Shown: positions 1-8,708 of the stretch, in pieces
Layout of the letters: every line of letters begins with the position of its first letter
Numbering within the stretch: the stretch's first letter is position 1
Source: CAWJFP01 sp963842155
GTDB lineage: Bacteria; Pseudomonadota; Alphaproteobacteria; JACZXZ01
Assembly: GCA_963842155.1 (NCBI GenBank)
Contig: CAWJFP010000012.1
Span: 186,001-250,000, forward strand
Length of the DNA: 64,000 nt
Direction: 5' to 3'
Position numbers and translations under genes: made by a program
Notes under the pieces: generated by a model
Told to the model about the DNA's origin: nothing
Seen by the model: only the letters and a program-made list of their open reading frames with translations
Databases searched by the model: none

Positions 1-820
1 CGTTGCCGAAGAAGGCGAGCTCGTCGGCGCGCGGCAGGCCGACGCGGATGCCTTTGAGGGAATGGGGCACGGTATGTGCCGCCGGCTCCGGGCGCGAGAA
101 GGGATCGGCCGAGTCGAAGCCCTTCGCCGCCCGCAAGACCTCGCGCGCGTCGCCCGCGGTAAGGGAGAAGATCGAGACGCAGTCGAGCGAGCGGCAGGCA
201 GGCACGACGCCGCGGGAGCTCAGCAGGCCGCGCGTCGGCTTGAGGCCGAAGATATTGTTGAACGCGGCCGGCACGCGTCCCGAGCCCGCGGTGTCGGTGC
301 CGAGCGCGAAGCTCGCCAGCCCCGTCGCGACGGCAATGGCGGAGCCCGAGCTCGAGCCGCCCGAGATATAATCCGGGTTGAAGGCGTTGCGGCAATGTCC
401 ATAGGGCGAGCGCATGCCCACGAGGCCGGTGGCAAACTGGTCGAGATTGGTCTTGCCGATCGGGATCGCGCCAGCGGCGACGAGCTGTGCCACGACCGGT
501 GCGCTCTCCTTCGGCACATAGGAATATTCGGCGCAGGCCGCCGTGGTGGGATGGCCCGCCAGGTCGATATTGTCCTTGATCCCGAAGGGAATGCCGTAGA
601 GCGGCCGTCCTTGGGGGCCTTCCTCGCTCAGCCTGCGGGCGATCGCGCGCAGCTCCTCGGCGGGGACGAGATGGATCCACACCTTGTCGTCGCCGCGCGC
701 GGCGATTCGCTCGAGGACGCCTTCGACAACTGCGGCCGGGGTCAGCTTGCCCGCGGCGTAACACGCGCGCAGAGCAACGATATCGAGGCTGTCCGTTGGT
801 GCGAGCAAGCTAGGCGTCAT
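1..820 (-). CDS. Allophanate hydrolase-type amidase, N-terminal part (runs off the left edge)
   Basis: Amidase-signature hydrolase, most like the amidase part of allophanate hydrolase (AtzF), which releases ammonia and CO2 from allophanate or a related carbamoyl compound in the cytoplasm. About 273 residues are present, reading leftwards from ATG at 820 (MTPSLLAPTDSLDIV). Visible family motifs are the catalytic Lys region GIPFGIKDNIDLAG, the Gly/Ser stretch YISGGSSSGSAIAVATG and the nucleophile-Ser segment DTAGSGRVPAAFNN followed by GLKPTRG. The reading frame is open to base 1, so the C-terminus lies outside the window. It is transcribed divergently from the fdrA-like operon across a 240-bp AT-richer gap, and that pairing supports a role in ureide, oxamate or pyrimidine nitrogen salvage. 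The exact substrate is inferred; it could be another amidase of this family. Confidence 0.85.
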   Translation of the reverse strand, partial: MTPSLLAPTDSLDIVALRACYAAGKLTPAAVVEGVLERIAARGDDKVWIHLVPAEELRAIARRLSEEGPQGRPLYGIPFGIKDNIDLAGHPTTAACAEYSYVPKESAPVVAQLVAAGAIPIGKTNLDQFATGLVGMRSPYGHCRNAFNPDYISGGSSSGSAIAVATGLASFALGTDTAGSGRVPAAFNNIFGLKPTRGLLSSRGVVPACRSLDCVSIFSLTAGDAREVLRAAKGFDSADPFSRPEPAAHTVPHSLKGIRVGLPRADELAFFGN

Positions 821-903
821 CGATTTTGCATCGACTCTGTTCAAATTTTCCGGAAAATGCCCAAAAAACCAGCAGAAATCCTTGCGAGTCTCGCTTCGCT
901 CGA

Positions 904-917
904 TTTAGTATACAAAA
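904..917. promoter_or_regulatory. Near-palindromic operator candidate in the amidase/fdrA divergent region
   Basis: TTTAGTATACAAAA is a 14-bp inverted repeat with one mismatched pair, centred on GTATAC, in the AT-rich gap between the divergent amidase and fdrA-like genes. Its shape resembles operators of FadR/VanR-type GntR repressors. No GntR gene is visible in the window, so the regulator assignment is a guess. Confidence 0.35.
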
Positions 918-1061
918 TTGGATGCAAAAAACCAGACCGTTTCCTGCTCCTGATAGATCGAAAAATCCGGCTCGGGCGTGTCTCGGGTGGAATTTCCGGA
1001 CGAAGGCTGACGATGGGCGATAAGCTTGCCATGACACCAAGCTGCAAGGGATATGCCGCCC

Positions 1062-2641
1062 ATGGCTGAATCGGCCACGAAGGTGATCCGGAACTTCTAT
1101 CGCGACTCGGTGTCGCTGATGCAGCTTTCGGCGCGGCTGGGCAAGCTGGCGGGCATTGCCCAGGCCTCGGCGATCATGGCCTCCGAGACGAACCTCGCCT
1201 TGCTGCGCGAGGCCGGGCTGCTGCAGGGAAGCGTCGAGGCAGGGCCGAACGATCTCCTGATCGCGCTCCAGGGCGAGGATCGACAGGCGCTCGAGCAGGC
1301 TTTCGCCGAGACCGAAGAGGTGCTTAACCAGAAGGCGGCCGGCGGTGGCGGCGATGGACCGCGCCGCGAGCAGCCGCGCAGCCTCGTCATGGGGATCGAA
1401 GCATTGCCGGGCGCCAATCTCGCCCTCATTTCGACGCCGGGCGATTATGCCGCGGCCGAGGCGCTGAAGGCGCTGCGCCTCGGCCTCAACGTCATGCTGT
1501 TCAGCGACAATGTAGCGCTCGCCGACGAGATATCGCTCAAGCGGCTGGCGCGCGACAAGGGTCTCATCGTAATGGGTCCCGACTGCGGCACGGCGATCAT
1601 CAACGGCATCCCGCTCGGCTTCGCCAATCTGGTGCGGCGCGGCCCGATCGGCGTGGTCGCCGCCTCGGGCACGGGGCTGCAGCAGGTCACCTGCCTCATC
1701 GATCAGGCGGGGCAAGGCGTGTCGCAGGCGATCGGTACCGGCGGGCGCGATCTCAAGGAGGATGTCGGTGGCATCACCATGCTGACGGGCCTCGAGGCGC
1801 TCGCCGCGGACGACGAGACGAAGGCGATCCTGTTGATCTCGAAGCCGCCCGCGCCCCATGTGATGTCGCGCGTGCTCGATGCCGCGCGCGCCCTGGGCAA
1901 GCCGGTCGTGGTCAATTTCCTCGGCGCCGCGCCGGGAGCCGTCCGCGGCGCGAATCTCCACCCGGCCAAGACGCTCGAGGATGCCGCCGTGGCGGCGGTT
2001 GCCCTCGTCGAGGGGGGCCGGCCCAGCCGCGCTCGGGCCGCAATGCCGACGCCCGCGATCGAGCGTTTCGCGCCCGGCCAACGTTGGGTGCGGGGCCTCT
2101 TCAGCGGCGGCACCTTCTGCTACGAGGCCTCGCTCCTGCTCGGCGAGGTGCTGCATCCCGTTCATTCCAACACGCCGGTCGGCAACGCCGACGAGCTCGA
2201 GGACGTGTGGCAGAGCCGCGATCACAGCCTCGATCGATCTGGGCGACGACCTCTTCACCCGCGGGCGCCCCCATCCGATGATCGATCACCGCCTGCGCAA
2301 CGAGCGCACTCTTGCGCGAGGCGGAGGACGGCCAGGTCGCGGTCATCCTGCTCGATGTCGTGCTGGGCTGCGGCGCCCATGCCGACCCGGCCGCCGAGAT
2401 GACGCCGGTCATCCGCGAGGCCAAGGCGCGCGCCGAGCGGGCGGGACGCGCGCTCGCCGTCGTCGGCTTCGTCTGCGGCACGGCGCAAGATCCGCAAAAT
2501 CTGGAACGTCAGGAGGCGGCGCTCCGGGAAGCCGGCATGCTGCTCGCCGCGAGCAACGCGCAGGCCGCGCGGCTCGCCGCCCGCATCGCCCTCCAGGCGG
2601 CGGGGGCCGGGCAAAGCGCCCTCGCGGCGGAAGGCGATTGA
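1062..2641 (+). CDS. fdrA: FdrA-like subunit of an oxamate carbamoyltransferase-type enzyme (two frame breaks)
   Basis: FdrA family protein related to succinyl-CoA synthetase alpha chains. In E. coli the fdrA–ylbE–ylbF genes have been assigned to oxamate carbamoyltransferase, which yields carbamoyl phosphate for a carbamate kinase. CoA-ligase-like segments are GANLALISTPGDYAAAEA, GPDCGTAIINGIPLGFAN and VVAASGTGLQQVTCLIDQAG. The reading frame breaks twice. An extra G near 2232 interrupts HSLIDLGDDLFTRGRPHPM, and an extra A near 2308 interrupts RNERLLREAEDGQVAVILLD; removing both restores a continuous protein of about 525 residues ending at TGA 2639–2641. ATG 1062 is preferred over ATG 1053 because AAGGG at 1046–1050 is correctly spaced only for 1062. 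The gene ends 2 bases before the DUF1116 start, so the two are probably cotranscribed. The indels look like sequence errors, but a decayed gene cannot be excluded. Confidence 0.85.
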
Positions 2642-2643
2642 CC

Positions 2644-4287
2644 ATGGAGCTGTTCCGCGCGGAGCTGCAGGTGCTGAATGTCGGTCTCGCCTCCTTCGCC
2701 GAGGCGATCGCGGCGGCCGGCGGCAAGGTCGTCGATCTCGCCTGGCAGCCGCCCGCCGGTGGCGACCGGGCCGTCGGCGAGGCGCTGGCGCGGCTCGTCA
2801 TGCATCCCGTCGTCGAGGCCGCCAACCGGCACGCCTTCGACGCCTATCTCGCTTCCCGGCCCTTGCTCGAGGGCATCGGCCCGGCGCGCGAGCGGCTGCC
2901 GAGGATGGGCGAGCGCATGATTCTCCATGCCGGTCCGCCGATCGCCTGGGAGCGCATGTGCGGGCCGATGCAGGGCGCCATCGTCGGCGCCATCCTCTTC
3001 GAGGGGTGGGCGACCGGCCACGAGGCCGCGCGCGCGCTCGCCGCGAGCGGCAAGATCGCTTACGAGCCTTGCCACCACCATGACGCGGTCGGGCCCATGG
3101 CCGGCGTGATCAGCCCCTCGATGCGGGTTTGGGTGGTGCGCGATTCCGCGAACGGCCATCGCACCTTCTGCAATCTCAACGAGGGCCTCGGCAAGGCCTT
3201 GCGCTTCGGCGCCAACGGCAGCGATGTCGTCGAGCGACTGCGCTGGATGGCGGGCGAGCTCGCGGACACGCTTGCCGCGGCGCTCGAGGCGTCGGGCCCG
3301 CTCGAACTCAAGCCGATGATGGCGCAGGCGCTTCATATGGGCGACGAGGTGCATAACCGCAACGCGGCGGCGAGCGCTTTGCTTTTGAAGCAGCTGGCGC
3401 CGGCTTTGCTCAAATCCTCCGCCGAGCGCCCGGCGATCGCGGCCGCGCTCGAATTCATCGCCGGCAACGATCACTTTTTCCTCAATCTCTCGATGGCGGC
3501 CTGCAAAGCCATGATGGACGCCGCGCACGGCGTGCCGGGCTCGAGCATGGTGACCGCCATGGCGCGGAACGGCGTCGATTTCGGCATCAGGCTGAGCGGT
3601 ACGGGCGAGCGCTGGTTCACCGCCCCCGCGCCCGTGGTCGACGGCCTCTATTTCCCCGGCTACTCGATCGCCGACGCGGCGCCCGATCTCGGCGACAGCG
3701 CGATCACCGAGACGGCCGGCCTCGGCGGCTTCGCCATGGCCGCGGCGCCGGCGATCGTCAATTTCGTCGGCGGCACGGCGATGGACGCCATCGCGAACAC
3801 CGCCGCGATGGGGCATATCACGCTCGGCCAGAACGGCGGCTTCACCTTGCCGGCGATGGAGTTCACGGGCACGCCCGCCGGCATCGATGCCGCAAGGTGG
3901 TCGACACCGGGCATGCTGCCCGTCATCAATACCGGCATCGCCCACAAGGAGGCCGGCATCGGCCAGATCGGCGCCGGCATCACGCGGGCGCCGCTCGACT
4001 GCTTCACGCAAGCCGTCGCGGCGCTGGCCGCGAGCCTCGACGGCCGCGAGGACCGGAAGGAGCGCGGGGATGGCGCCCGGCAAGAAGCTCGCGGTGGTCG
4101 CGGTGGGCGGCAATTCGCTCATTCGCGACAAGGAGCATCTCTCGATCCCCGATCAGTACGAGGAGGCGGCGATCACGGCCCATCACATCGCCGACATGAT
4201 CGAGGCCGGCTGGAACGTCATCGTCACCCACGGCAACGGGCCGCAGATGGGCTTCATCTTGCGCCGCTCCGAACTTTCCATCCATGA
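2644..4287 (+). CDS. DUF1116 (YlbE/YahG-like) protein, putative carbamoyltransferase subunit
   Basis: DUF1116 family member and presumed partner of the FdrA-like protein in oxamate carbamoyltransferase. The frame opens at ATG 2644 (MELFRAELQVLNVGL). Family segments include EPCHHHDAVGPMAGVISPSM, FCNLNEGLGKALRFGANG, MGDEVHNRNAAASALL and GIAHKEAGIGQIGAGI. Family members are usually about 420–475 residues and end just after this last block, near base 4065. The open frame here continues to TGA 4285–4287, overlapping arcC by 218 bases and adding about 72 low-complexity Arg/Gly residues that do not look native. A lost stop or a small indel near 4030–4070 is likely. The third subunit known from E. 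coli (YlbF, DUF2877) is not in the window. Confidence 0.85.
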   Translation: MELFRAELQVLNVGLASFAEAIAAAGGKVVDLAWQPPAGGDRAVGEALARLVMHPVVEAANRHAFDAYLASRPLLEGIGPARERLPRMGERMILHAGPPIAWERMCGPMQGAIVGAILFEGWATGHEAARALAASGKIAYEPCHHHDAVGPMAGVISPSMRVWVVRDSANGHRTFCNLNEGLGKALRFGANGSDVVERLRWMAGELADTLAAALEASGPLELKPMMAQALHMGDEVHNRNAAASALLLKQLAPALLKSSAERPAIAAALEFIAGNDHFFLNLSMAACKAMMDAAHGVPGSSMVTAMARNGVDFGIRLSGTGERWFTAPAPVVDGLYFPGYSIADAAPDLGDSAITETAGLGGFAMAAAPAIVNFVGGTAMDAIANTAAMGHITLGQNGGFTLPAMEFTGTPAGIDAARWSTPGMLPVINTGIAHKEAGIGQIGAGITRAPLDCFTQAVAALAASLDGREDRKERGDGARQEARGGRGGRQFAHSRQGASLDPRSVRGGGDHGPSHRRHDRGRLERHRHPRQRAADGLHLAPLRTFHP

Positions 4288-5023
4288 AGTGGCGCCCGTG
4301 CCGATGGATTATGCCGGCGCGGACCTGCAAGGTGCCATCGGCTACATGTTCGTCAAGGCCTTTCGCAACGAGTTCCGCAAGCGCGGCATCGCGCGCCGGC
4401 CGGTCGCCGTGGTGACCGAAACCCTCGTTGACCGCGACGATCCCGCCTTCAAGGCGCCGAGCAAGCCGATCGGCTCGCATATGGAAGAGGCGGCGGCGAA
4501 GCGACTTGCCGCCCAGCAGGGCTGGGTCGTCAAGGACGATGCCGGGCGCGGCTGGCGGCGCGTGGTGCCCTCGCCGGCGCCCAAGGCGATTCTCGATCTC
4601 GACGCCATCCGCTCGCTGGCCGATGCGGGCTATATCGTGATCGGCTGCGGCGGCGGCGGCATCCCGGTGATCCGCGACGAGGCGGGCGACATTCACGGCA
4701 TCGAGGCGGTGATCGACAAGGACCTCGCCTCCAGCCTGCTTGCGCGCGAGGTGGGCGCCGACATCTTCGTCGTCTCGACGGGCGTGGAGAAGGTGGCGAT
4801 CAACTTCAACCGGCCCAACCAGCGCTGGCTCGACAGCATGACCTTGAGCGAGGCCAAGCGCTATTATGCCGAGGATCAGTTCGACAAAGGCAGCATGGGC
4901 CCCAAGATCCAGGCCCTCATCCAATATCTCGAAGGCGGCCGCGGCCGCGGCGTGATCACCAATCCCGCCAATATCGGCCGCGCCCTCGCCGGCGAGACGG
5001 GCACCAGCATCCTGCCGGGGTGA
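4070..5023 (+). CDS. arcC: Carbamate kinase
   Basis: Amino-acid-kinase-fold carbamate kinase of 317 residues, converting carbamoyl phosphate and ADP to ATP, ammonia and CO2. Recognised from VVAVGGNSLI near the N-terminus, VTHGNGPQMG around residue 60, VIGCGGGGIPVI near 190, EAVIDKDLASSLLA and the C-terminal GSMGPKIQALIQYLE. The length is normal. It is the last gene of the fdrA–DUF1116–arcC operon, so the module would convert a carbamoylated substrate to carbamoyl phosphate and then to ATP, as in the E. coli allantoin/oxamate gene set. No arginine deiminase genes are nearby, which argues against the arginine pathway. The start at 4070 lies inside the extended DUF1116 frame. Confidence 0.95.
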   Translation: MAPGKKLAVVAVGGNSLIRDKEHLSIPDQYEEAAITAHHIADMIEAGWNVIVTHGNGPQMGFILRRSELSIHEVAPVPMDYAGADLQGAIGYMFVKAFRNEFRKRGIARRPVAVVTETLVDRDDPAFKAPSKPIGSHMEEAAAKRLAAQQGWVVKDDAGRGWRRVVPSPAPKAILDLDAIRSLADAGYIVIGCGGGGIPVIRDEAGDIHGIEAVIDKDLASSLLAREVGADIFVVSTGVEKVAINFNRPNQRWLDSMTLSEAKRYYAEDQFDKGSMGPKIQALIQYLEGGRGRGVITNPANIGRALAGETGTSILPG

Positions 5024-5033
5024 GGCGCTCGGA

Positions 5034-5055
5034 TTATCTCGATAAGTCGAGATAA
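5034..5055. repeat. Perfect 9-bp inverted repeat between arcC and ggt
   Basis: TTATCTCGA and TCGAGATAA are perfect reverse complements separated by TAAG. The repeat starts 11 bases after the arcC stop and lies 66 bases before the ggt start. It has no following T-tract and is not GC-rich, so an operator is more likely than a terminator. Confidence 0.5.
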
Positions 5056-5121
5056 CAGCCTTATAAAATAGACAGTCGGGGATTTCGCGCGGGCTCGTCT
5101 CCGCGGCGGGAGAATCGCATC

Positions 5122-6813
5122 ATGCAGACTGCGGCGCGGCGGCCCATTTTGGCCGTGATATTCGCCCTGTCGGCCGGCGCCGTCTCCGCCGCCGAGCCCG
5201 ATCAGGTCGCCGCGAGCGGCGCGATGGTCGTGACCGAGCAGCGCCTCGCGAGCGAGGTCGGGCTCGATGTGCTGCGCCAAGGCGGCAACGCCATCGACGC
5301 GGCGGTCGCGGTCGCCTATGCGCTGGCCGTGGTCGATCCCTGCTGCGGCAATCTCGGCGGCGGCGGCTTCATCACCGTCAGGCTGGCCGACGGCCGCGCC
5401 ATCTTCCTCGATTTCCGCGAGACGGCGCCCGCGAGGGCGACGCGCGAGATGTTCCTCGACAAGGATGGCGCGGTGATGCCCGAGGCGAGCCGGCGCGGCT
5501 ATCTCGCCGTCGCGGTGCCCGGGACGGTGCTCGGTCTCGAGCAGGCGTTGACCTCATTCGGCACGATGAGCCGCGCGCGGGTCATGGCGCCCGCCATCAG
5601 GCTCGCCGAGGAAGGCTTCCTGCTCGGCCCCGGCGATGTCGCCCTCTTGAAGCCCGCGAGCGAGGCGTTCGCGGAGCAGCCCAACGTCGCCGCGATCTTC
5701 CTCAAAGGCGGCCAGCCTTATGGCGAAGGCGAGCGGCTGGTGCAGAAGGAGCTGGCGGAGACCCTGCGCCTCGTCGCCCGCGACGGGCCCGACGCCTTCT
5801 ATCGCGGGCCCATCGCCGACGCCATCCTCGAGGCGAGCGCCGCCCATGGCGGGGTGCTCGCGAAGGAGGACTTCGCCAATTATCGCGCGATCGAGCGCGA
5901 GCCGGTCGCTTGCGACTATCGCGGCTATCGTCTGATCTCGGCACCGCCGCCGAGCTCCGGCGGCACGACGCTGTGCGAGATCCTCAATATCCTCGAGGGA
6001 TTTCCGCTCGGCGCGCTCGGCTATCGTTCGGTCGAGAGCGTCCATGACCTGATCGAGGCGATGCGGCAAGCCTATGCCGATCGCAACAATCTGCTGGGCG
6101 ATCCGGGTTTCGTGAAAATCCCGCTACAGCACCTGCTCTCCAAGGCTCATGCAGCCGAGCTCAGGGCGCGCATCGAGCCCGAGCGCTCAACGCCCTCAAG
6201 CCAGGTGACGCCGCCACCCGCCGAGGGCGCCAACACCACGCATTTTTCGATCCTCGACGCGATGGGCAACGCCGTCGCCGCGACCTATACGATCAACAGC
6301 TTTTTCGGCGCCAAGGTGATCGCCGGCCATACCGGCTTCTTCCTCAATGACGAGATGGATGATTTCTCGGTCAAGCCCGGCGCGCCCAACGCATTCGGCC
6401 TGGTGCAGGGCGCTGCCGATGCGGTCGCGCCCCGCAAGCGGCCGCTGAGCTCGATGGCGCCCACCATCGTCACCAAGGGCGGCAGGCTCTTCATGGTGAC
6501 CGGCAGCCCCGGCGGCTCGCGCATCATCACGATCACGCTCGAGACGCTGATCAACGTGATCGATTACGGCATGACTCTGCAGGCGGCGGTGGACGCGCCC
6601 CGCATCCATCAGCAATGGCTGCCCGACCTCGTCTATGCGGAGCCGGGCGCGCTTTCGCCAGAGGTCCTCTCGCGCCTCAAGGCCATGGGCTACGACATCG
6701 CCGAAGGCGGACATTGGGGGGCGGCGGAATCGATTCTCGTCGATCCCGCGACGGGGCAGCTCATCGGCGCGAACGATTTTCGCCGGCCGGCCGGCGCGGC
6801 GCTCGGGTACTAG
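5122..6813 (+). CDS. ggt: Gamma-glutamyltransferase precursor, periplasmic
   Basis: Gamma-glutamyltranspeptidase of 563 residues, which hydrolyses or transfers the gamma-glutamyl group of glutathione and similar peptides in the periplasm after autocleavage into two subunits. A signal peptide is visible at residues 1–24 (hydrophobic ILAVIFALSAGAVSAA followed by EPD). Family landmarks are GGNAIDAAVAVAYAL, GNLGGGGFITVRL, PGTVLGLEQAL and PPPSSGGTTL. The autocleavage and nucleophile Thr is expected at about residue 372 in EGANTTHFSILD. SMAPTIV and GSPGGSRIITITLE mark the small subunit. Lengths of both halves are normal. It lies downstream of the carbamate kinase with its own upstream palindrome, so separate regulation is plausible. 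It adds to the nitrogen and amino-acid scavenging character of this end of the window. Confidence 0.95.
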   Translation: MQTAARRPILAVIFALSAGAVSAAEPDQVAASGAMVVTEQRLASEVGLDVLRQGGNAIDAAVAVAYALAVVDPCCGNLGGGGFITVRLADGRAIFLDFRETAPARATREMFLDKDGAVMPEASRRGYLAVAVPGTVLGLEQALTSFGTMSRARVMAPAIRLAEEGFLLGPGDVALLKPASEAFAEQPNVAAIFLKGGQPYGEGERLVQKELAETLRLVARDGPDAFYRGPIADAILEASAAHGGVLAKEDFANYRAIEREPVACDYRGYRLISAPPPSSGGTTLCEILNILEGFPLGALGYRSVESVHDLIEAMRQAYADRNNLLGDPGFVKIPLQHLLSKAHAAELRARIEPERSTPSSQVTPPPAEGANTTHFSILDAMGNAVAATYTINSFFGAKVIAGHTGFFLNDEMDDFSVKPGAPNAFGLVQGAADAVAPRKRPLSSMAPTIVTKGGRLFMVTGSPGGSRIITITLETLINVIDYGMTLQAAVDAPRIHQQWLPDLVYAEPGALSPEVLSRLKAMGYDIAEGGHWGAAESILVDPATGQLIGANDFRRPAGAALGY

Positions 6814-6830
6814 TCTAGGGCCTAAGGCCG

Positions 6831-8367
6831 TCAATCCTCATAGGCCGCGGCGAGGGTCTCGTCGGCGCCGCGCGGGGCGCCGAGCACCTCCAGCGGAGGC
6901 GTGAGCAGGACGCAGACGCCGAGATTGATCGCGAAGGCGTAGAGCGCTGCATAGCCCGGCAGGACGATGCCGTCGAGCGCGAGCGGAAAGACGGCCGCGA
7001 AATTCTGCGAGGCCGCCATCCAGGTGCCCGCGAGGATGCCCGCAGCCCAGCCTGCGAGAAGCGCCCAGGGATGCAGCCAGCGCGTATAGAGCGCGATGAT
7101 CACGGCTGGGATGGTCTGGCTGATCCAGATGCCGCCGAGAAGCTGGAGCTGGATGGCGTATTGCGTCGGCAGGCCGATGATGAAGACCAGCGCGCCGAGC
7201 TTCACGACGAGCGAGACGAACTTGGCGTTGCGCGCCTCCTCGGCGGGGCGTGCAGTCGGGCCGGATGAATTCCCTGTAGATGTTGCGCGTGAAGAGGTTG
7301 GAGGCGGCGATCGACATGATCGCGGCCGGCACCAGCGCGCCGATGCCGATGGCGGCGAAGGCCACGCCCACGAACCAGGCCGGGAAGGCGTGGAGGATGA
7401 GCGCCGGGACGGTGAAGTTGGCCTTGTAGTGCTGGAACTGGGCCGCGAACTCGGGCAGCTTGTCGACCCCCATCGCCAAGGCCATGAAGCCGGTCAAGGC
7501 GAGCAGCGCCAGCATCAGCGAGTAGGCCGGCAGGTAGACGGCATTGCGCCGGATGGCGCCGCGCGAGCTCGCGCTCAGCACGCCCGTGATGGTGTGGGGG
7601 TAGAGGAAGAGCGCGAAGGCCGAGCCGAGCGCCAAGGTGGCGTAGGCCGAATATTGCCCGAGATTGCCGGGCTTGGGCTGCGCGAGCAGGAGCTTCGCCG
7701 CCGGCACCGCGGCGAACATCTTGTCGTAGCCGCCGAGCTCGATCGGAATGACGATCACCATGGCGAGCACGGTCAGATAGATCAGCGCGTCCTTGACGAC
7801 CGCGATCATCGCCGGCGCGCGCAGGCCGCTGGTATAGGTGAAGGCCGCGAGGATGACGAAGGCGATGACGAGCGGAAGATCGGCGAAGGCGCCCTTGAAT
7901 TCGACGCCCATCGCGCCGATCACCACCTCGAGTCCCACGAGCTGCAGCGCGATATAGGGCATGGTCGCCACGATGCCGGTGACGGCAACGGCAAGGGCGA
8001 GCCAGCGGTTGCCGTAGCGCCCGCGCACGAAATCGGCTGCCGTGATGTAGCCGTGCCGCTGCGCGACCGTCCAGAGGCGCGGCAAGACCAGGAACATCAG
8101 CGGATAAATGAGGATCGTGTAAGGCACGGCGAAGAAGCCGATGGCGCCGCTGCCGAAGACGAGGGCGGGCACGGCGACGAAGGTATAGGCCGTGTAGGCG
8201 TCGCCGCCGAGGAGAAACCAGATCACGAAGCTGCCGAAGCGCCGCCCGCCCAGCCCCCATTCATGGAGCAAATCGAGATCGCCGCGCCGCCAATTCGCCG
8301 CGACGAAGCCGAGCACGGTAATGAAGCCGAACAACAGCACGAAGACGATGAGCGCGATCCAGTTCAC
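6831..8367 (-). CDS. Sodium:solute symporter family transporter (one frame break)
   Basis: SSS-family secondary transporter with about 13 membrane segments, starting at ATG 8367 (MNWIALIVFVLLFGFI). The segment LGGDAYTAYTFVAVPALVFG is typical of the subgroup paired with DUF3311 proteins, several of which carry monocarboxylates or amino acids. The frame is lost after NIYREFIRPDCTP because of one extra base in the GGGG run at 7244–7247. Skipping it gives PAEEARNAKFVSLVVKLGA and then a normal C-terminus ending at 6831. It is cotranscribed with the small DUF3311 gene 55 bases upstream. The substrate cannot be told from sequence. Confidence 0.85.
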
Positions 8368-8422
8368 GGCGATTTCCTAGGATGCGTCGTTGGCGGTTGC
8401 CTCGTCGGCGGGCGCGGCGGGA

Positions 8423-8641
8423 TCAGCGCCGCTCGGTCATGCGGTGGACGATGAAGGTCAAGAGGGCCGCGACGAGCAGCCACAGCCCCTGATACCAATA
8501 GAAGAAGGGAAAGCCCGCGATGCGCGGCTCGATCGAATTATAGGAAGGCACCCAAAGCAGCGCGATGAAAGGCAGCAGAAGCAGGAGCTTCCATTGCCAT
8601 CCGCGACCCGCGCGATGACGCAGCCTGCCGTCGTGGGCCAT
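8423..8641 (-). CDS. DUF3311 small membrane protein, partner of the symporter
   Basis: A 72-residue protein with two membrane helices (WKLLLLLPFIALLWVPSYN and YQGLWLLVAALLTFIVHRM). The pattern PFIALLWVPSYN...GFPFFYWYQ is characteristic of DUF3311 proteins encoded next to SSS symporters, where they are thought to be accessory subunits. ATG 8641 is preceded by a clear GGGAGG ribosome binding site, so a longer upstream frame is rejected. It lies directly upstream of the symporter on the same strand. Confidence 0.85.
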   Translation of the reverse strand: MAHDGRLRHRAGRGWQWKLLLLLPFIALLWVPSYNSIEPRIAGFPFFYWYQGLWLLVAALLTFIVHRMTERR

Positions 8642-8708
8642 CCTCAATTCCTCCCTTAACGCCGCGCGGCTTATCGCGCGCTTGCGCGGTTCGCTTGCTC
8701 CGATGCCG

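Noticed and set aside
2225..2315. Programmed frameshifting in the fdrA-like gene
   Set aside because: There are two separate shifts at unrelated non-slippery sites, and similar single-base breaks occur in many other genes here including valS and argS, so sequence error is simpler.
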